5,840 nucleotides of DNA from Brevundimonas sp. (GTDB lineage: Bacteria; Pseudomonadota; Alphaproteobacteria; Caulobacterales; Caulobacteraceae): positions 1 to 5,840 of the forward strand of contig NZ_JAVHLH010000185.1 of assembly GCF_031082345.1 (NCBI RefSeq). Reading direction: 5' to 3'. Under the pieces are notes generated by a model, which saw only the letters and a program-made list of their open reading frames with translations, did no database searches and was not told the DNA's origin. Positions 1-5,672 of the stretch are shown here, in pieces (position 1 is the first letter of the stretch; each line of letters opens with the position of its first letter). Both the position numbers and the translations under genes were made by a program.

Positions 1-1
1 C

Positions 2-1135
2 TTCGCCCTCACCGACGACCAGCGCGCCATCCAGGACGCCGCCCGCGCCTTCGCCGACGCCGAACTGGCGCCGCACAGCGCCGAATGGGACGAGACCAAA
101 CATTTCCCCGTCGACGTCATGAAACACGCCGCCGAGATGGGCTTCTGCGGCATCTACACCGGCGAGGAGCACGGCGGCATGGCGCTGGGCCGGGTCGAGG
201 CCGCGGTCATTTTCGAGGAGTTGTCGCGCGGCGACGTCTCCACCGCCGCCTTTATCTCGATCCACAACATGGCCACGTGGATGATCGACAAATTCGGCTC
301 CGACGACCTGCGCGCCCGCTACGTGCCGTCGCTGGTCACCATGGAGAAGATCGCCTCCTACTGCCTGACCGAGTCCGGCTCCGGCTCCGACGCCGCCGCC
401 CTGCGCACCACGGCGAAACTGGACGGCGACCACTGGGTCCTCAACGGCTCAAAGGCCTTCATCTCCGGCGCCGGGACCTCGGACGTCTATGTCGTCATGG
501 CCCGCACCGGCGGCGATGGCCCCAAGGGCATCTCCACCTTCGTCGTCGACAAGGACGCGCCGGGCCTGTCCTTCGGGGCCCAGGAGAAGAAGATGGGCTG
601 GAACTCCCAGCCCACCGCCATCGTCAGCTTCGACGACTGCCGCATCCCGGCGGCCAATCTGCTCGGCAAGGAAGGCGACGGCTTCCGCTACGCCATGATG
701 GGCCTCGACGGCGGCCGGCTGAACATCGCCGCCTGCTCGCTCGGAGGCGCGCGCCTCGCGCTGGAGGCGGCGCAGGAATACGTCGCCAGCCGCAAACAGT
801 TCGGCAAGCCGATCGCCGACTTCCAGAACACCCAGTTCAAGCTGGCCGACATGGCCACCCAGCTGGAGGCGGCCCGCCTGCTGGTCCTGCGCGGCGCCTG
901 GGCGCTGGATACGAACCACCCCGAGAAGACCAAATGGTGCGCCATGGCCAAGCGCTTCGCCACCGACGCCTGTTTCCAGATCGCCGACGAGGCCCTGCAG
1001 CTGCACGGCGGCTACGGCTACCTCAAGGACTACCCGCTCGAACGCATCGTCCGCGACCTGCGCGTCCACCGCATCCTCGAGGGCACCAACGAGATCATGC
1101 GGGTGATCACCGCGCGGGAGATGATGCGGCAGTAG
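2..1135 (+). CDS. Isobutyryl-CoA dehydrogenase-like acyl-CoA dehydrogenase (5' end outside window)
   Basis: FAD-dependent cytosolic acyl-CoA dehydrogenase; in this setting probably oxidises isobutyryl-CoA to methacrylyl-CoA in valine breakdown, passing electrons to electron-transfer flavoprotein. The frame is open from base 2, so the gene starts upstream; the first internal Met is at base 119 but helical N-terminal domain sequence (FALTDDQRAIQDAARAFA) precedes it. Counting from that Met, the first family signature is at about 81-93 (YCLTESGSGSDAA) and the second at about 295-315 (LHGGYGYLKDYPLER). The catalytic glutamate is E321 in LEGTNEIMR, the position used by short- and medium-chain and isobutyryl-CoA dehydrogenases. 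An FAD/dimer-contact segment, RKQFGKPI, is at 225-232. Family assignment is strong. Substrate assignment rests on the hydrolase and mmsB downstream; a short branched-chain or butyryl-CoA enzyme is the main alternative. Codons are almost all G/C-ending, unlike the toxin-antitoxin genes that follow. Confidence 0.9.
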   Translation, partial: FALTDDQRAIQDAARAFADAELAPHSAEWDETKHFPVDVMKHAAEMGFCGIYTGEEHGGMALGRVEAAVIFEELSRGDVSTAAFISIHNMATWMIDKFGSDDLRARYVPSLVTMEKIASYCLTESGSGSDAAALRTTAKLDGDHWVLNGSKAFISGAGTSDVYVVMARTGGDGPKGISTFVVDKDAPGLSFGAQEKKMGWNSQPTAIVSFDDCRIPAANLLGKEGDGFRYAMMGLDGGRLNIAACSLGGARLALEAAQEYVASRKQFGKPIADFQNTQFKLADMATQLEAARLLVLRGAWALDTNHPEKTKWCAMAKRFATDACFQIADEALQLHGGYGYLKDYPLERIVRDLRVHRILEGTNEIMRVITAREMMRQ

Positions 1136-1140
1136 GTTGG

Positions 1141-1172
1141 ATGACCGAACCGTGTTAGGCTGACCATAAATC
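1141..1172 (+). promoter_or_regulatory. Candidate promoter of the toxin-antitoxin operon
   Basis: A -10-like element CATAAA (1165-1170, four of six sigma70 positions) lies 18 nt after ATGACC (1141-1146, four of six matches to TTGACA). Read as the Caulobacter housekeeping -10 (GCTANAWC), CATAAATC at 1165-1172 matches six of eight positions, although the -35 spacing is then longer than usual for that consensus. The -10 falls in the middle of the 1160-1179 dyad, the expected arrangement for an autorepressed toxin-antitoxin promoter. This is by-eye matching only. Confidence 0.4.
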
Positions 1173-1179
1173 TGGTCAG
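1160..1179. promoter_or_regulatory. Perfect 7-6-7 inverted repeat, probable antitoxin operator
   Basis: CTGACCA (1160-1166) and TGGTCAG (1173-1179) are exact reverse complements separated by six A/T-rich bases. The dyad covers the candidate -10 and ends 9 nt before the antitoxin ATG, touching the AGGAG ribosome binding site (1178-1182). A further TGACC half-site occurs at 1142-1146, 19 nt upstream of the one at 1161-1165. Phd/YefM-type antitoxins typically bind such palindromes to repress their own operon; that this one does so is inference from position. In the RNA it could also fold into a small hairpin near the start codon. Confidence 0.6.
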
Positions 1180-1188
1180 GAGTCTGCG

Positions 1189-1467
1189 ATGCGGAAGGTG
1201 GGCGTTCTGGAAGCCAAGACCAATCTCTCGGCGCTGCTGGACGACGTAGAGGCGACAGGCGAGGTCATCGTCATCACCCGGCACGGCAAGCCCGTGGCGC
1301 GGTTGTCGCCGGAACGTCAAACGGAACAATCTCACCGGCGGCTGTCCGCTCGTGAACTGGCGGAGCGTGCCCGCGCATTTCGGGACAAGCAGGCGCCGGA
1401 CCCGGAGTGGGCGGCTCTCTCGTGGGAAGAGCTGAAGGCCATCGCGCGCGATGAAGTTGATCGTTGA
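1189..1467 (+). CDS. Phd/YefM-type antitoxin of a VapBC-like pair
   Basis: A 92-residue predicted antitoxin that would neutralise the adjacent PIN-domain ribonuclease and repress its own promoter. The N-terminal 40 residues have the Phd/YefM pattern: VGVLEAKTNLSALLDDV (4-20), then a beta segment EVIVITRHGKPVARLSP (25-41), with the HGKPVARL core typical of the family. Residues 50-92 are charged and helical (RELAERARAF, then WEELKAIARDEVDR) and would be the toxin-wrapping tail. The ATG at 1189 is preceded by AGGAG at 1178-1182, six bases away. The gene overlaps the toxin start by 17 nt in a different frame, suggesting translational coupling. It sits just downstream of a perfect inverted repeat, its likely operator. 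Length and pairing are normal for the family; the exact subfamily (Phd versus VapB) is conventional naming. Confidence 0.88.
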   Translation: MRKVGVLEAKTNLSALLDDVEATGEVIVITRHGKPVARLSPERQTEQSHRRLSARELAERARAFRDKQAPDPEWAALSWEELKAIARDEVDR

Positions 1468-1864
1468 CGCCTCGGCTGCGGCTTCGTGGCTGCTTGCGTC
1501 GCAGGCCACGCCGTCGTCAACGGAGCTGCTTGATCGCCTCGGCGCCTTCGAGATCGCCGCGCCCCACATCTTCCAGTGGGAGATCGGCAATCTGCTTGTG
1601 CGGCAGACCCGTCGCCAGCCGGGATTCAGCCTGAACGAGGCGTTCGCCATTCTCGACGGTTTCAGGATTACGCTTGCGCCGCCGACAGGGCGCGATGCTG
1701 TCCGCGCGCTCGCCGGGATCGCGGCCGCGCGAGGGCTCAGCCTGTTTGACGCCGGCTATCTGTGGTTGGCCATGCAAACCGATGGCGCGGTTGCGTCTCG
1801 CGACGCCGATCTTCTGGCCGCCGCGACGGCCGCCGGTCTTCCCGTATTCGATCTTCGCGACTAA
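1451..1864 (+). CDS. vapC: PIN-domain ribonuclease toxin (VapC type)
   Basis: A 137-residue PIN-domain protein, predicted to be a Mg2+-dependent endoribonuclease that cuts specific RNAs (tRNA or rRNA in characterised VapC proteins) when the antitoxin is lost. The acidic residues expected in a PIN active site are present: D6 (LIVDASAA), E44 (FQWEIGNLL), D100 (LSLFDAGYLWLA) and D118 in ASRDADLL, so it looks catalytically intact. The start at 1451 lies inside the antitoxin gene; only a weak GAAGG (1434-1438) precedes it, so translation is probably coupled to the antitoxin. The toxin stop is 9 nt from the next gene's ATG. Seven of its first 29 codons end in A or T (GTT, GCT, CTT, TCA, GAT), against one of 29 from base 119 of the dehydrogenase, which fits acquisition from elsewhere. 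The RNA target cannot be read from sequence. Confidence 0.9.
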   Translation: MKLIVDASAAASWLLASQATPSSTELLDRLGAFEIAAPHIFQWEIGNLLVRQTRRQPGFSLNEAFAILDGFRITLAPPTGRDAVRALAGIAAARGLSLFDAGYLWLAMQTDGAVASRDADLLAAATAAGLPVFDLRD

Positions 1865-1873
1865 GCGAGGACC

Positions 1874-2926
1874 ATGACCGCCGAAACCGAAGTCCTCGTC
1901 CGCGTCGCCTCCGGCGTCGGCCGCCTGACCCTCAACCGGCCCAAGGCCCTGCACGCGCTGAACCACGCCATGTGCGACGCCATGATCGAGGCGCTGCTGG
2001 CCTGGCGGACCGACGACGCGGTCAGGTCCGTGCTCATCGATCACGCCGGCGAGCGCGGCTTCTGCGCCGGCGGCGACATACGCATGATCGCCGAAAGCGG
2101 GGCAGGGGACGCCTCGGAGGCGAAGGGCTTCTTCGCTGCGGAATACAAGCTCAACCACCTGCTGTTCGACTATCCCAAGCCGGTGACGGCGCTGGTCGAC
2201 GGCATCGTCATGGGCGGCGGCGTCGGCATCAGCGAGCCGGCCGTGGTCCGCATCGCCACCGAGCGCACCACCTACGCCATGCCCGAGACCGGCATCGGTC
2301 TGTTCCCCGATGTGGGCGGCGGCTGGTTCCTGCCGCGCCTGCCGGGCCAGACCGGCGTCTGGCTGGCTCTGACCGGGGCCCGGCTCAAGGCGGCCGACAC
2401 CGTCTTCCTCGGCATCCATACCCACTATCTGCCGTCTGACGCCCTCGACGCCTTCCGCGCCATCCTCGCCGCCGATCCGGCCCATCCGGTCGATGTCGCC
2501 GACGGGCTCGAGACCGACGCCGGCGAGCCTCCGATCGAGCCGCACCTGCCGGCCATCGAGCGCCTGTTCGCCTTCGACACGGTCGAGGAGATATTCGCCG
2601 CACTCGAGTCCGAGGGCTCGGACTGGGCCTTGGCCCAGCTGGCCATCCTGAAGACCAAGTCGCCGCAGTCGCTGAAGGTCACCCTGCGCCAGCTGCGCAC
2701 CGGCGCGAAGCTGGACTCCTTCGCCGACAACATGGCCATGGAATATCGCCTCGGCGGCCGCGTCGTCCGCACCCACGACTTCCAGGAAGGCGTCCGCGCC
2801 GTCATCGTCGACAAGGACAACGCCCCGAAATGGTCGCCCGCGGACCTGTCCGGCGTCTCCTACGCGGAGCTCGACAGGCTGTTCGCGCCCTTGCCGGCGG
2901 ATGAGGAATGGACCCCGCTGGCCTGA
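1874..2926 (+). CDS. 3-hydroxyisobutyryl-CoA hydrolase (HIBCH family)
   Basis: A 350-residue crotonase-superfamily enzyme, predicted to hydrolyse 3-hydroxyisobutyryl-CoA to free 3-hydroxyisobutyrate and CoA in valine degradation, in the cytosol. The crotonase core includes LNRPKALHALN (20-30), the oxyanion-hole segments GFCAGGD (62-68) and GGGVGIS (114-120), and the HIBCH-type acidic motif MPETGIGLFPDVGGG (136-150) with E138 and D146. The C-terminal segment HDFQEGVRAVIVDKDNAPKW (301-320) is characteristic of HIBCH and absent from ordinary enoyl-CoA hydratases, which are also about 90 residues shorter. GAGG at 1867-1870 precedes the ATG by three bases, rather close. It starts 9 nt after the toxin stop, so it may be transcribed from the toxin-antitoxin promoter as well as by read-through from the dehydrogenase gene. 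A true enoyl-CoA hydratase is unlikely on length and C-terminal motif. Confidence 0.9.
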   Translation: MTAETEVLVRVASGVGRLTLNRPKALHALNHAMCDAMIEALLAWRTDDAVRSVLIDHAGERGFCAGGDIRMIAESGAGDASEAKGFFAAEYKLNHLLFDYPKPVTALVDGIVMGGGVGISEPAVVRIATERTTYAMPETGIGLFPDVGGGWFLPRLPGQTGVWLALTGARLKAADTVFLGIHTHYLPSDALDAFRAILAADPAHPVDVADGLETDAGEPPIEPHLPAIERLFAFDTVEEIFAALESEGSDWALAQLAILKTKSPQSLKVTLRQLRTGAKLDSFADNMAMEYRLGGRVVRTHDFQEGVRAVIVDKDNAPKWSPADLSGVSYAELDRLFAPLPADEEWTPLA

Positions 2927-2992
2927 CCGGAGGGGTTGCATCTGGGGCGAAACCGGCGGCCTATCTGCGTTCGCAGGAACAGGGGACCCGCC

Positions 2993-3772
2993 ATGCGCCG
3001 CCTTTCGACTCTCGCCCTTCCGCTCGCCGCCGCCGTGGCCCTGTCCGGCTGCATCATCGTCGCCGACGGCGGAACCACGACCGTCGTCCACCACACGGTC
3101 CCGGCCGAGGACGCCTACGCTGCGGCTCTGGCCCATCCCGACCGGCCCGAGGCCGATCGCGCCCGCGACGATCTGCGCCGTTCCGCCGACATGCTGGCCT
3201 TCATGCGGCTGGAGCCCGGCGACGTCATCGCCGACATCCGCCCGGAAGAGGGCTTCTTCACCCGTCTGTTCGCCCCCGTCGTGGGTCCCGCCGGCCACGT
3301 CTACGCCTTCGTGCCGAACCAGACCTCGGGGCGCGAGAACGCCTATGCCGATACGCTCGCCGCCACCTACGGCAACGTCAGCCGCGTCACCGGCGCGCTC
3401 GAGACCATGGCCTTCGACCGGCCCCTGGACGTGGTCTTCATGGGCGAAGAATACCACGACTTCGTCATCCCCCGCTTCGGCGTGGACGTGCCGACGATGA
3501 ACGCCGCCGTCTTCCGGGCCCTGAAGCCGGGCGGCCTCTATGTCCTCCTCGACCATCAGGCGGCGGCGGGGACGGGCGTCTCGGTGGCCGGAACCCTGCA
3601 CCGCATCGAATCGGCCGAGCTGCGCCGCCAGGTCGAGGCCGCCGGCTTCGTCTTCGACGGCGAGACCCGCGTCGTCGCCAACCCCGCCGACGACCACAGC
3701 CTCAGCGTCTTCGACGAGTCGATCCGCGGCCGCACCGACCGCTTCGTCCTTCGTTTCCGCAAGCCCGGCTGA
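2993..3772 (+). CDS. Predicted lipoprotein with methyltransferase-like fold, degenerate SAM motif
   Basis: A 259-residue exported protein. The N-terminus is a lipoprotein signal: MRR, a hydrophobic stretch, then the lipobox LSGC with the lipidated cysteine at C20. The next residue is Ile rather than Asp, which favours the outer membrane under the E. coli sorting rule. I chose the ATG at 2993 because AGGGGA (2981-2986) precedes it and it gives this clean signal; a longer reading from a TTG at 2936 would bury it. The mature part resembles the predicted-methyltransferase family COG4798: VIADIRPEEGFFTRLF (78-93, motif I position), LDVVFMGEEYHDF (145-157), NAAVFRALKPGG (170-181). The glycine-rich loop reads PEEG where the neighbour has MGGG, and no acidic residue follows the second strand (HVYAFVPNQ). 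It is paralogous to the next gene, 25 nt downstream, with identical C-terminal LRFRKPG. Function unknown; a non-catalytic role is plausible. Confidence 0.82.
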   Translation: MRRLSTLALPLAAAVALSGCIIVADGGTTTVVHHTVPAEDAYAAALAHPDRPEADRARDDLRRSADMLAFMRLEPGDVIADIRPEEGFFTRLFAPVVGPAGHVYAFVPNQTSGRENAYADTLAATYGNVSRVTGALETMAFDRPLDVVFMGEEYHDFVIPRFGVDVPTMNAAVFRALKPGGLYVLLDHQAAAGTGVSVAGTLHRIESAELRRQVEAAGFVFDGETRVVANPADDHSLSVFDESIRGRTDRFVLRFRKPG

Positions 3773-3797
3773 GCCGGATCACCCAGGAGCCTCCGTC

Positions 3798-4550
3798 ATG
3801 CGTCGTTCGCTTCTCCTCACCTTCGCCGCCGCCCTGGCCCTGTCGCCGATGGCGGCGGCCCAGACCCCGCCTCAGGCACCGGACTACGCCGCCGTCCTGG
3901 CCAGCGACATCCGCCCGGCCGAGGATCGCGCCCGCGACGCGGCCCGCCACACGGCGGAGACCCTGGCCTTTGCGGGCGTCCAGCCGGGCTGGAAGGTCGC
4001 AGACATGATCATGGGCGGCGGCTATTTCACCCGTATCCTGTCGGCCGCCGTCGGCCCGGAAGGCCATGTCACCGCCTGGCAGCCGGCTGAGTTCATCGCG
4101 TTTGAACCCTCATACGGTGAAGCGCTGGGGGCTGCGGACGTCCTGGCCAACGTCGACGCCATTCGCTCCCCGATCAGGGAGCCGGCCTTTCCGGAAGGGC
4201 TGGATCTGGTGTTCACGGCTCAGAACTACCATGACCTGCACCTGGAGCCCTTTCCCGACGACACGGCGGCCCGCGTCAACGCCGCCGTGTTCCGCGCCCT
4301 GAAGCCCGGCGGCTACTACATGATCATCGACCACGAGGCCGAGGAGGGCGCCGACTTGTCGGTGGCTGACACGCTGCACCGGATCGACTGGACCCGGGTG
4401 ATCGAGGAGGTGGAGTCGGCGGGCTTCGTGCTGGACAGCCGCGGCGGAGCGCTCGAGCGGCCCGACGACCCACGCACGGCCAACGTCTTCGATCCCTCCA
4501 TCCGGGGCAAGACCAGCCAGTTCATGCTGCGCTTCCGTAAGCCGGGCTGA
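3798..4550 (+). CDS. Exported methyltransferase-like protein (COG4798-like), Sec signal peptide
   Basis: A 250-residue protein with a Sec-type signal (MRRSLLLTFAAALALSPMAAA), probable cleavage after A21 in AAA-QT, so likely periplasmic. The ATG at 3798 has AGGAG at 3785-3789, eight bases away. The mature part fits the COG4798 predicted methyltransferases: DRARDAARH (43-51), VADMIMGGGYFTRILS (67-82, motif I), VGPEGHVTAW (85-94), LDLVFTAQNYHDLHLE (135-150), NAAVFRALKPGGYY (161-174), IIDHEAEEG (176-184) and C-terminal LRFRKPG. Unlike its upstream paralogue it keeps the three-glycine loop, but the residues after the second strand are WQP rather than the usual ribose-binding Asp/Glu. The two genes are probably co-transcribed tandem duplicates. 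SAM is not known to be available in the periplasm, so 'methyltransferase' describes the fold and not a demonstrated activity. Substrate and partners are unknown. Confidence 0.85.
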   Translation: MRRSLLLTFAAALALSPMAAAQTPPQAPDYAAVLASDIRPAEDRARDAARHTAETLAFAGVQPGWKVADMIMGGGYFTRILSAAVGPEGHVTAWQPAEFIAFEPSYGEALGAADVLANVDAIRSPIREPAFPEGLDLVFTAQNYHDLHLEPFPDDTAARVNAAVFRALKPGGYYMIIDHEAEEGADLSVADTLHRIDWTRVIEEVESAGFVLDSRGGALERPDDPRTANVFDPSIRGKTSQFMLRFRKPG

Positions 4551-4598
4551 CGGAATTCCGCCGGCGCCGCTGGCGAGCGGACGGGGGACGGGCTAACC

Positions 4599-4619
4599 CT
4601 CCCGAAAATCATTCGGGAG
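4599..4619 (+). promoter_or_regulatory. Hairpin sequestering the mmsB ribosome binding site
   Basis: CTCCCGAA (4599-4606) and TTCGGGAG (4612-4619) form a perfect 8-bp stem with a five-base AATCA loop. The 3' arm contains the GGGAG that, with GGGAGAG at 4615-4621, is the only good Shine-Dalgarno for the mmsB ATG at 4627. No T-run follows, and the stem sits on the ribosome binding site, so it is better read as translational control than as a terminator. What opens it is not visible; no riboswitch aptamer is apparent in the 76-nt gap. Confidence 0.5.
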
Positions 4620-4626
4620 AGACGCC

Positions 4627-5532
4627 ATGACCCACACCATCGCCTTCATCGGCCTCGGCAACATGGGCGGCGGCATGGCGGCCAACCAGGCCAAGGCCGG
4701 TCACACCGTCCTGGCCTTCGACCTGTCGCAGGCCGCGCTGGACCGCGCCGCCGAGCACGGCTGCACCCCGGTCGGCTCGGTCGCCGAGGCGGTCAAGGCC
4801 GCCGACGTCGTCATCACCATGCTTCCCGCCGGGCCGCACGTGCTCAAGGTCTATTCGGAGCAGATCCTCGGCGCCGCCCCGACCTCCGCCCTGCTGCTCG
4901 ACTGTTCGACCATCGACGTCGACACCGCCCGCAAGGTCGCCGGTCTGGCCAGGGACGCCGGCTACGCCTTCGCCGACGCGCCGGTCTCGGGCGGGACCAT
5001 GGCCGCCGACGCCGGCACCCTGGCCTTCATGGTCGGCTGCGACGAGCCCGACTTCGCCCGCATCGAGGCGGCGCTGGAGCCGATGAGCCGCGCGACCTTC
5101 CGCGCCGGGGACCACGGGGCCGGGCAGGCGGCCAAGATCTGCAACAATATGATCCTCGGCATCACCATGCTCGGCACCTGCGAGGCCATCGGCCTGGCCG
5201 AGAAGCTGGGCCTCGACCCGGTCAAGATGTTCGACATCGTCGCCAAGTCCTCCGGCCAGAGCTGGAGCGTCACCACCTACTACCCGTGGCCCGGCCCGGT
5301 CCCGACCGCGCCCTCGAATCGCAACTACGACGGCGGCTTCGCCACGGCGATGATGCTGAAGGACCTGAAACTGGCCCAGGACGCCGCCGCCAAATCCGGC
5401 GCCTCGACTCCGCTGGGGGCCCAGACCGAGGCCCTGTTCCAGATGTTCAACGGCCTCGGCTACGGCGGCCGCGACTTCTCCGCCATCCTGCAGATGCTGC
5501 GCGGCAAGCTGGATGAACTGCCAAAAGGGTGA
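4627..5532 (+). CDS. mmsB: 3-hydroxyisobutyrate dehydrogenase
   Basis: A 301-residue cytosolic NAD-dependent beta-hydroxyacid dehydrogenase, oxidising 3-hydroxyisobutyrate to methylmalonate semialdehyde in valine degradation. The Rossmann motif IAFIGLGNMGGGMAAN (5-20) opens the protein. D32 at the end of the second strand (AFDLSQ) suggests NAD over NADP. The substrate-binding signature ADAPVSGGTMAADAGTL (116-132) has S121-G122-G123, and the catalytic lysine is K170 in GAGQAAKICNNM with N174 following. NYDGGFATAMMLKDLKLA (233-250) is the substrate-side helix typical of this enzyme. Length is normal (about 295-300). GGGAGAG at 4615-4621 precedes the ATG but lies in a hairpin. The hydrolase product from the gene at 1874 is this enzyme's substrate. 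Tartronate semialdehyde reductase and other family members are alternatives, but context and signatures favour MmsB. Confidence 0.93.
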   Translation: MTHTIAFIGLGNMGGGMAANQAKAGHTVLAFDLSQAALDRAAEHGCTPVGSVAEAVKAADVVITMLPAGPHVLKVYSEQILGAAPTSALLLDCSTIDVDTARKVAGLARDAGYAFADAPVSGGTMAADAGTLAFMVGCDEPDFARIEAALEPMSRATFRAGDHGAGQAAKICNNMILGITMLGTCEAIGLAEKLGLDPVKMFDIVAKSSGQSWSVTTYYPWPGPVPTAPSNRNYDGGFATAMMLKDLKLAQDAAAKSGASTPLGAQTEALFQMFNGLGYGGRDFSAILQMLRGKLDELPKG

Positions 5533-5555
5533 CCTGCCGCGAAGCGCCCTTGGTC

Positions 5556-5644
5556 CATCACAACGGCCACAACGAAAGGCACAACGATCACCACGCGCGC
5601 CGCTCCCGTCGTGTCCTTCGTGGTCCGTTGTGTTCGTTGTGATG
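5556..5644. repeat. 89-bp imperfect palindromic intergenic element with CACAACG heptamers
   Basis: The outer arms CATCACAACG (5556-5565) and CGTTGTGATG (5635-5644) are exact reverse complements. After a two-base mismatch on each side, CACAACG (5568-5574) pairs with CGTTGTG (5626-5632). The left half has CACAACG at 5559, 5568 and 5580; the right half has CGTTGTG at 5626 and 5635 plus degenerate copies CGTCGTG (5607) and TTCGTGG (5617). Inside, ACCACG (5590-5595) can pair with CGTGGT (5619-5624). The pattern recalls the CACGAAGGACACGAAG-type palindromes seen between genes in many bacteria and often mistranslated as TTKDTK-like peptides. It begins 23 nt after the mmsB stop and may act as a fold-back element or transcription barrier; no T-run follows. 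Confidence 0.7.
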
Positions 5645-5660
5645 AACCTGCCAGCCGCCG

Positions 5661-5672
5661 CAAGAGCTCTTG
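5661..5672. repeat. 12-bp perfect palindrome CAAGAGCTCTTG
   Basis: CAAGAGCTCTTG equals its own reverse complement. It lies 16 nt after the 89-bp inverted repeat and its last three bases overlap the Fur/Irr-like dyad. It could be a separate protein site or chance; there is no spacer, which makes RNA hairpin formation unlikely. Confidence 0.35.

Noticed and set aside
85..1158. A 357-codon + strand frame overlapping the acyl-CoA dehydrogenase
   Set aside because: It is an arginine- and proline-rich out-of-frame shadow; the other frame carries the family signatures and catalytic glutamate.
2936..2992. A TTG start giving the lipoprotein 19 more residues
   Set aside because: It would place an arginine-rich extension before the signal sequence; ATG 2993 has a ribosome binding site and yields a standard lipoprotein signal.
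1517..3697. A 726-codon open frame on the - strand
   Set aside because: It runs antisense across the toxin, hydrolase and lipoprotein genes. Its translation is low-complexity (rich in G, D, V, R, A) with no recognisable motif, as expected opposite G/C-rich codon-biased genes.
4551..4560. 10-bp palindrome CGGAATTCCG just after the second exported protein gene
   Set aside because: It is short, has no spacer, no T-run and no regulatory context; chance is sufficient explanation.
4599..4625. Intrinsic terminator between the exported protein genes and mmsB
   Set aside because: The stem is good but no T-run follows and it overlaps the ribosome binding site, so RBS sequestration is the better reading.
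4609..5115. A 168-codon - strand frame opposite mmsB
   Set aside because: Glycine- and valine-rich shadow with no motif, fully covered by a well-supported gene on the + strand.
5556..5644. CRISPR repeat or attachment site
   Set aside because: The heptamers are only 9-12 nt apart with inverted arms, there are no spacers of uniform length, and no integrase or cas gene is present.
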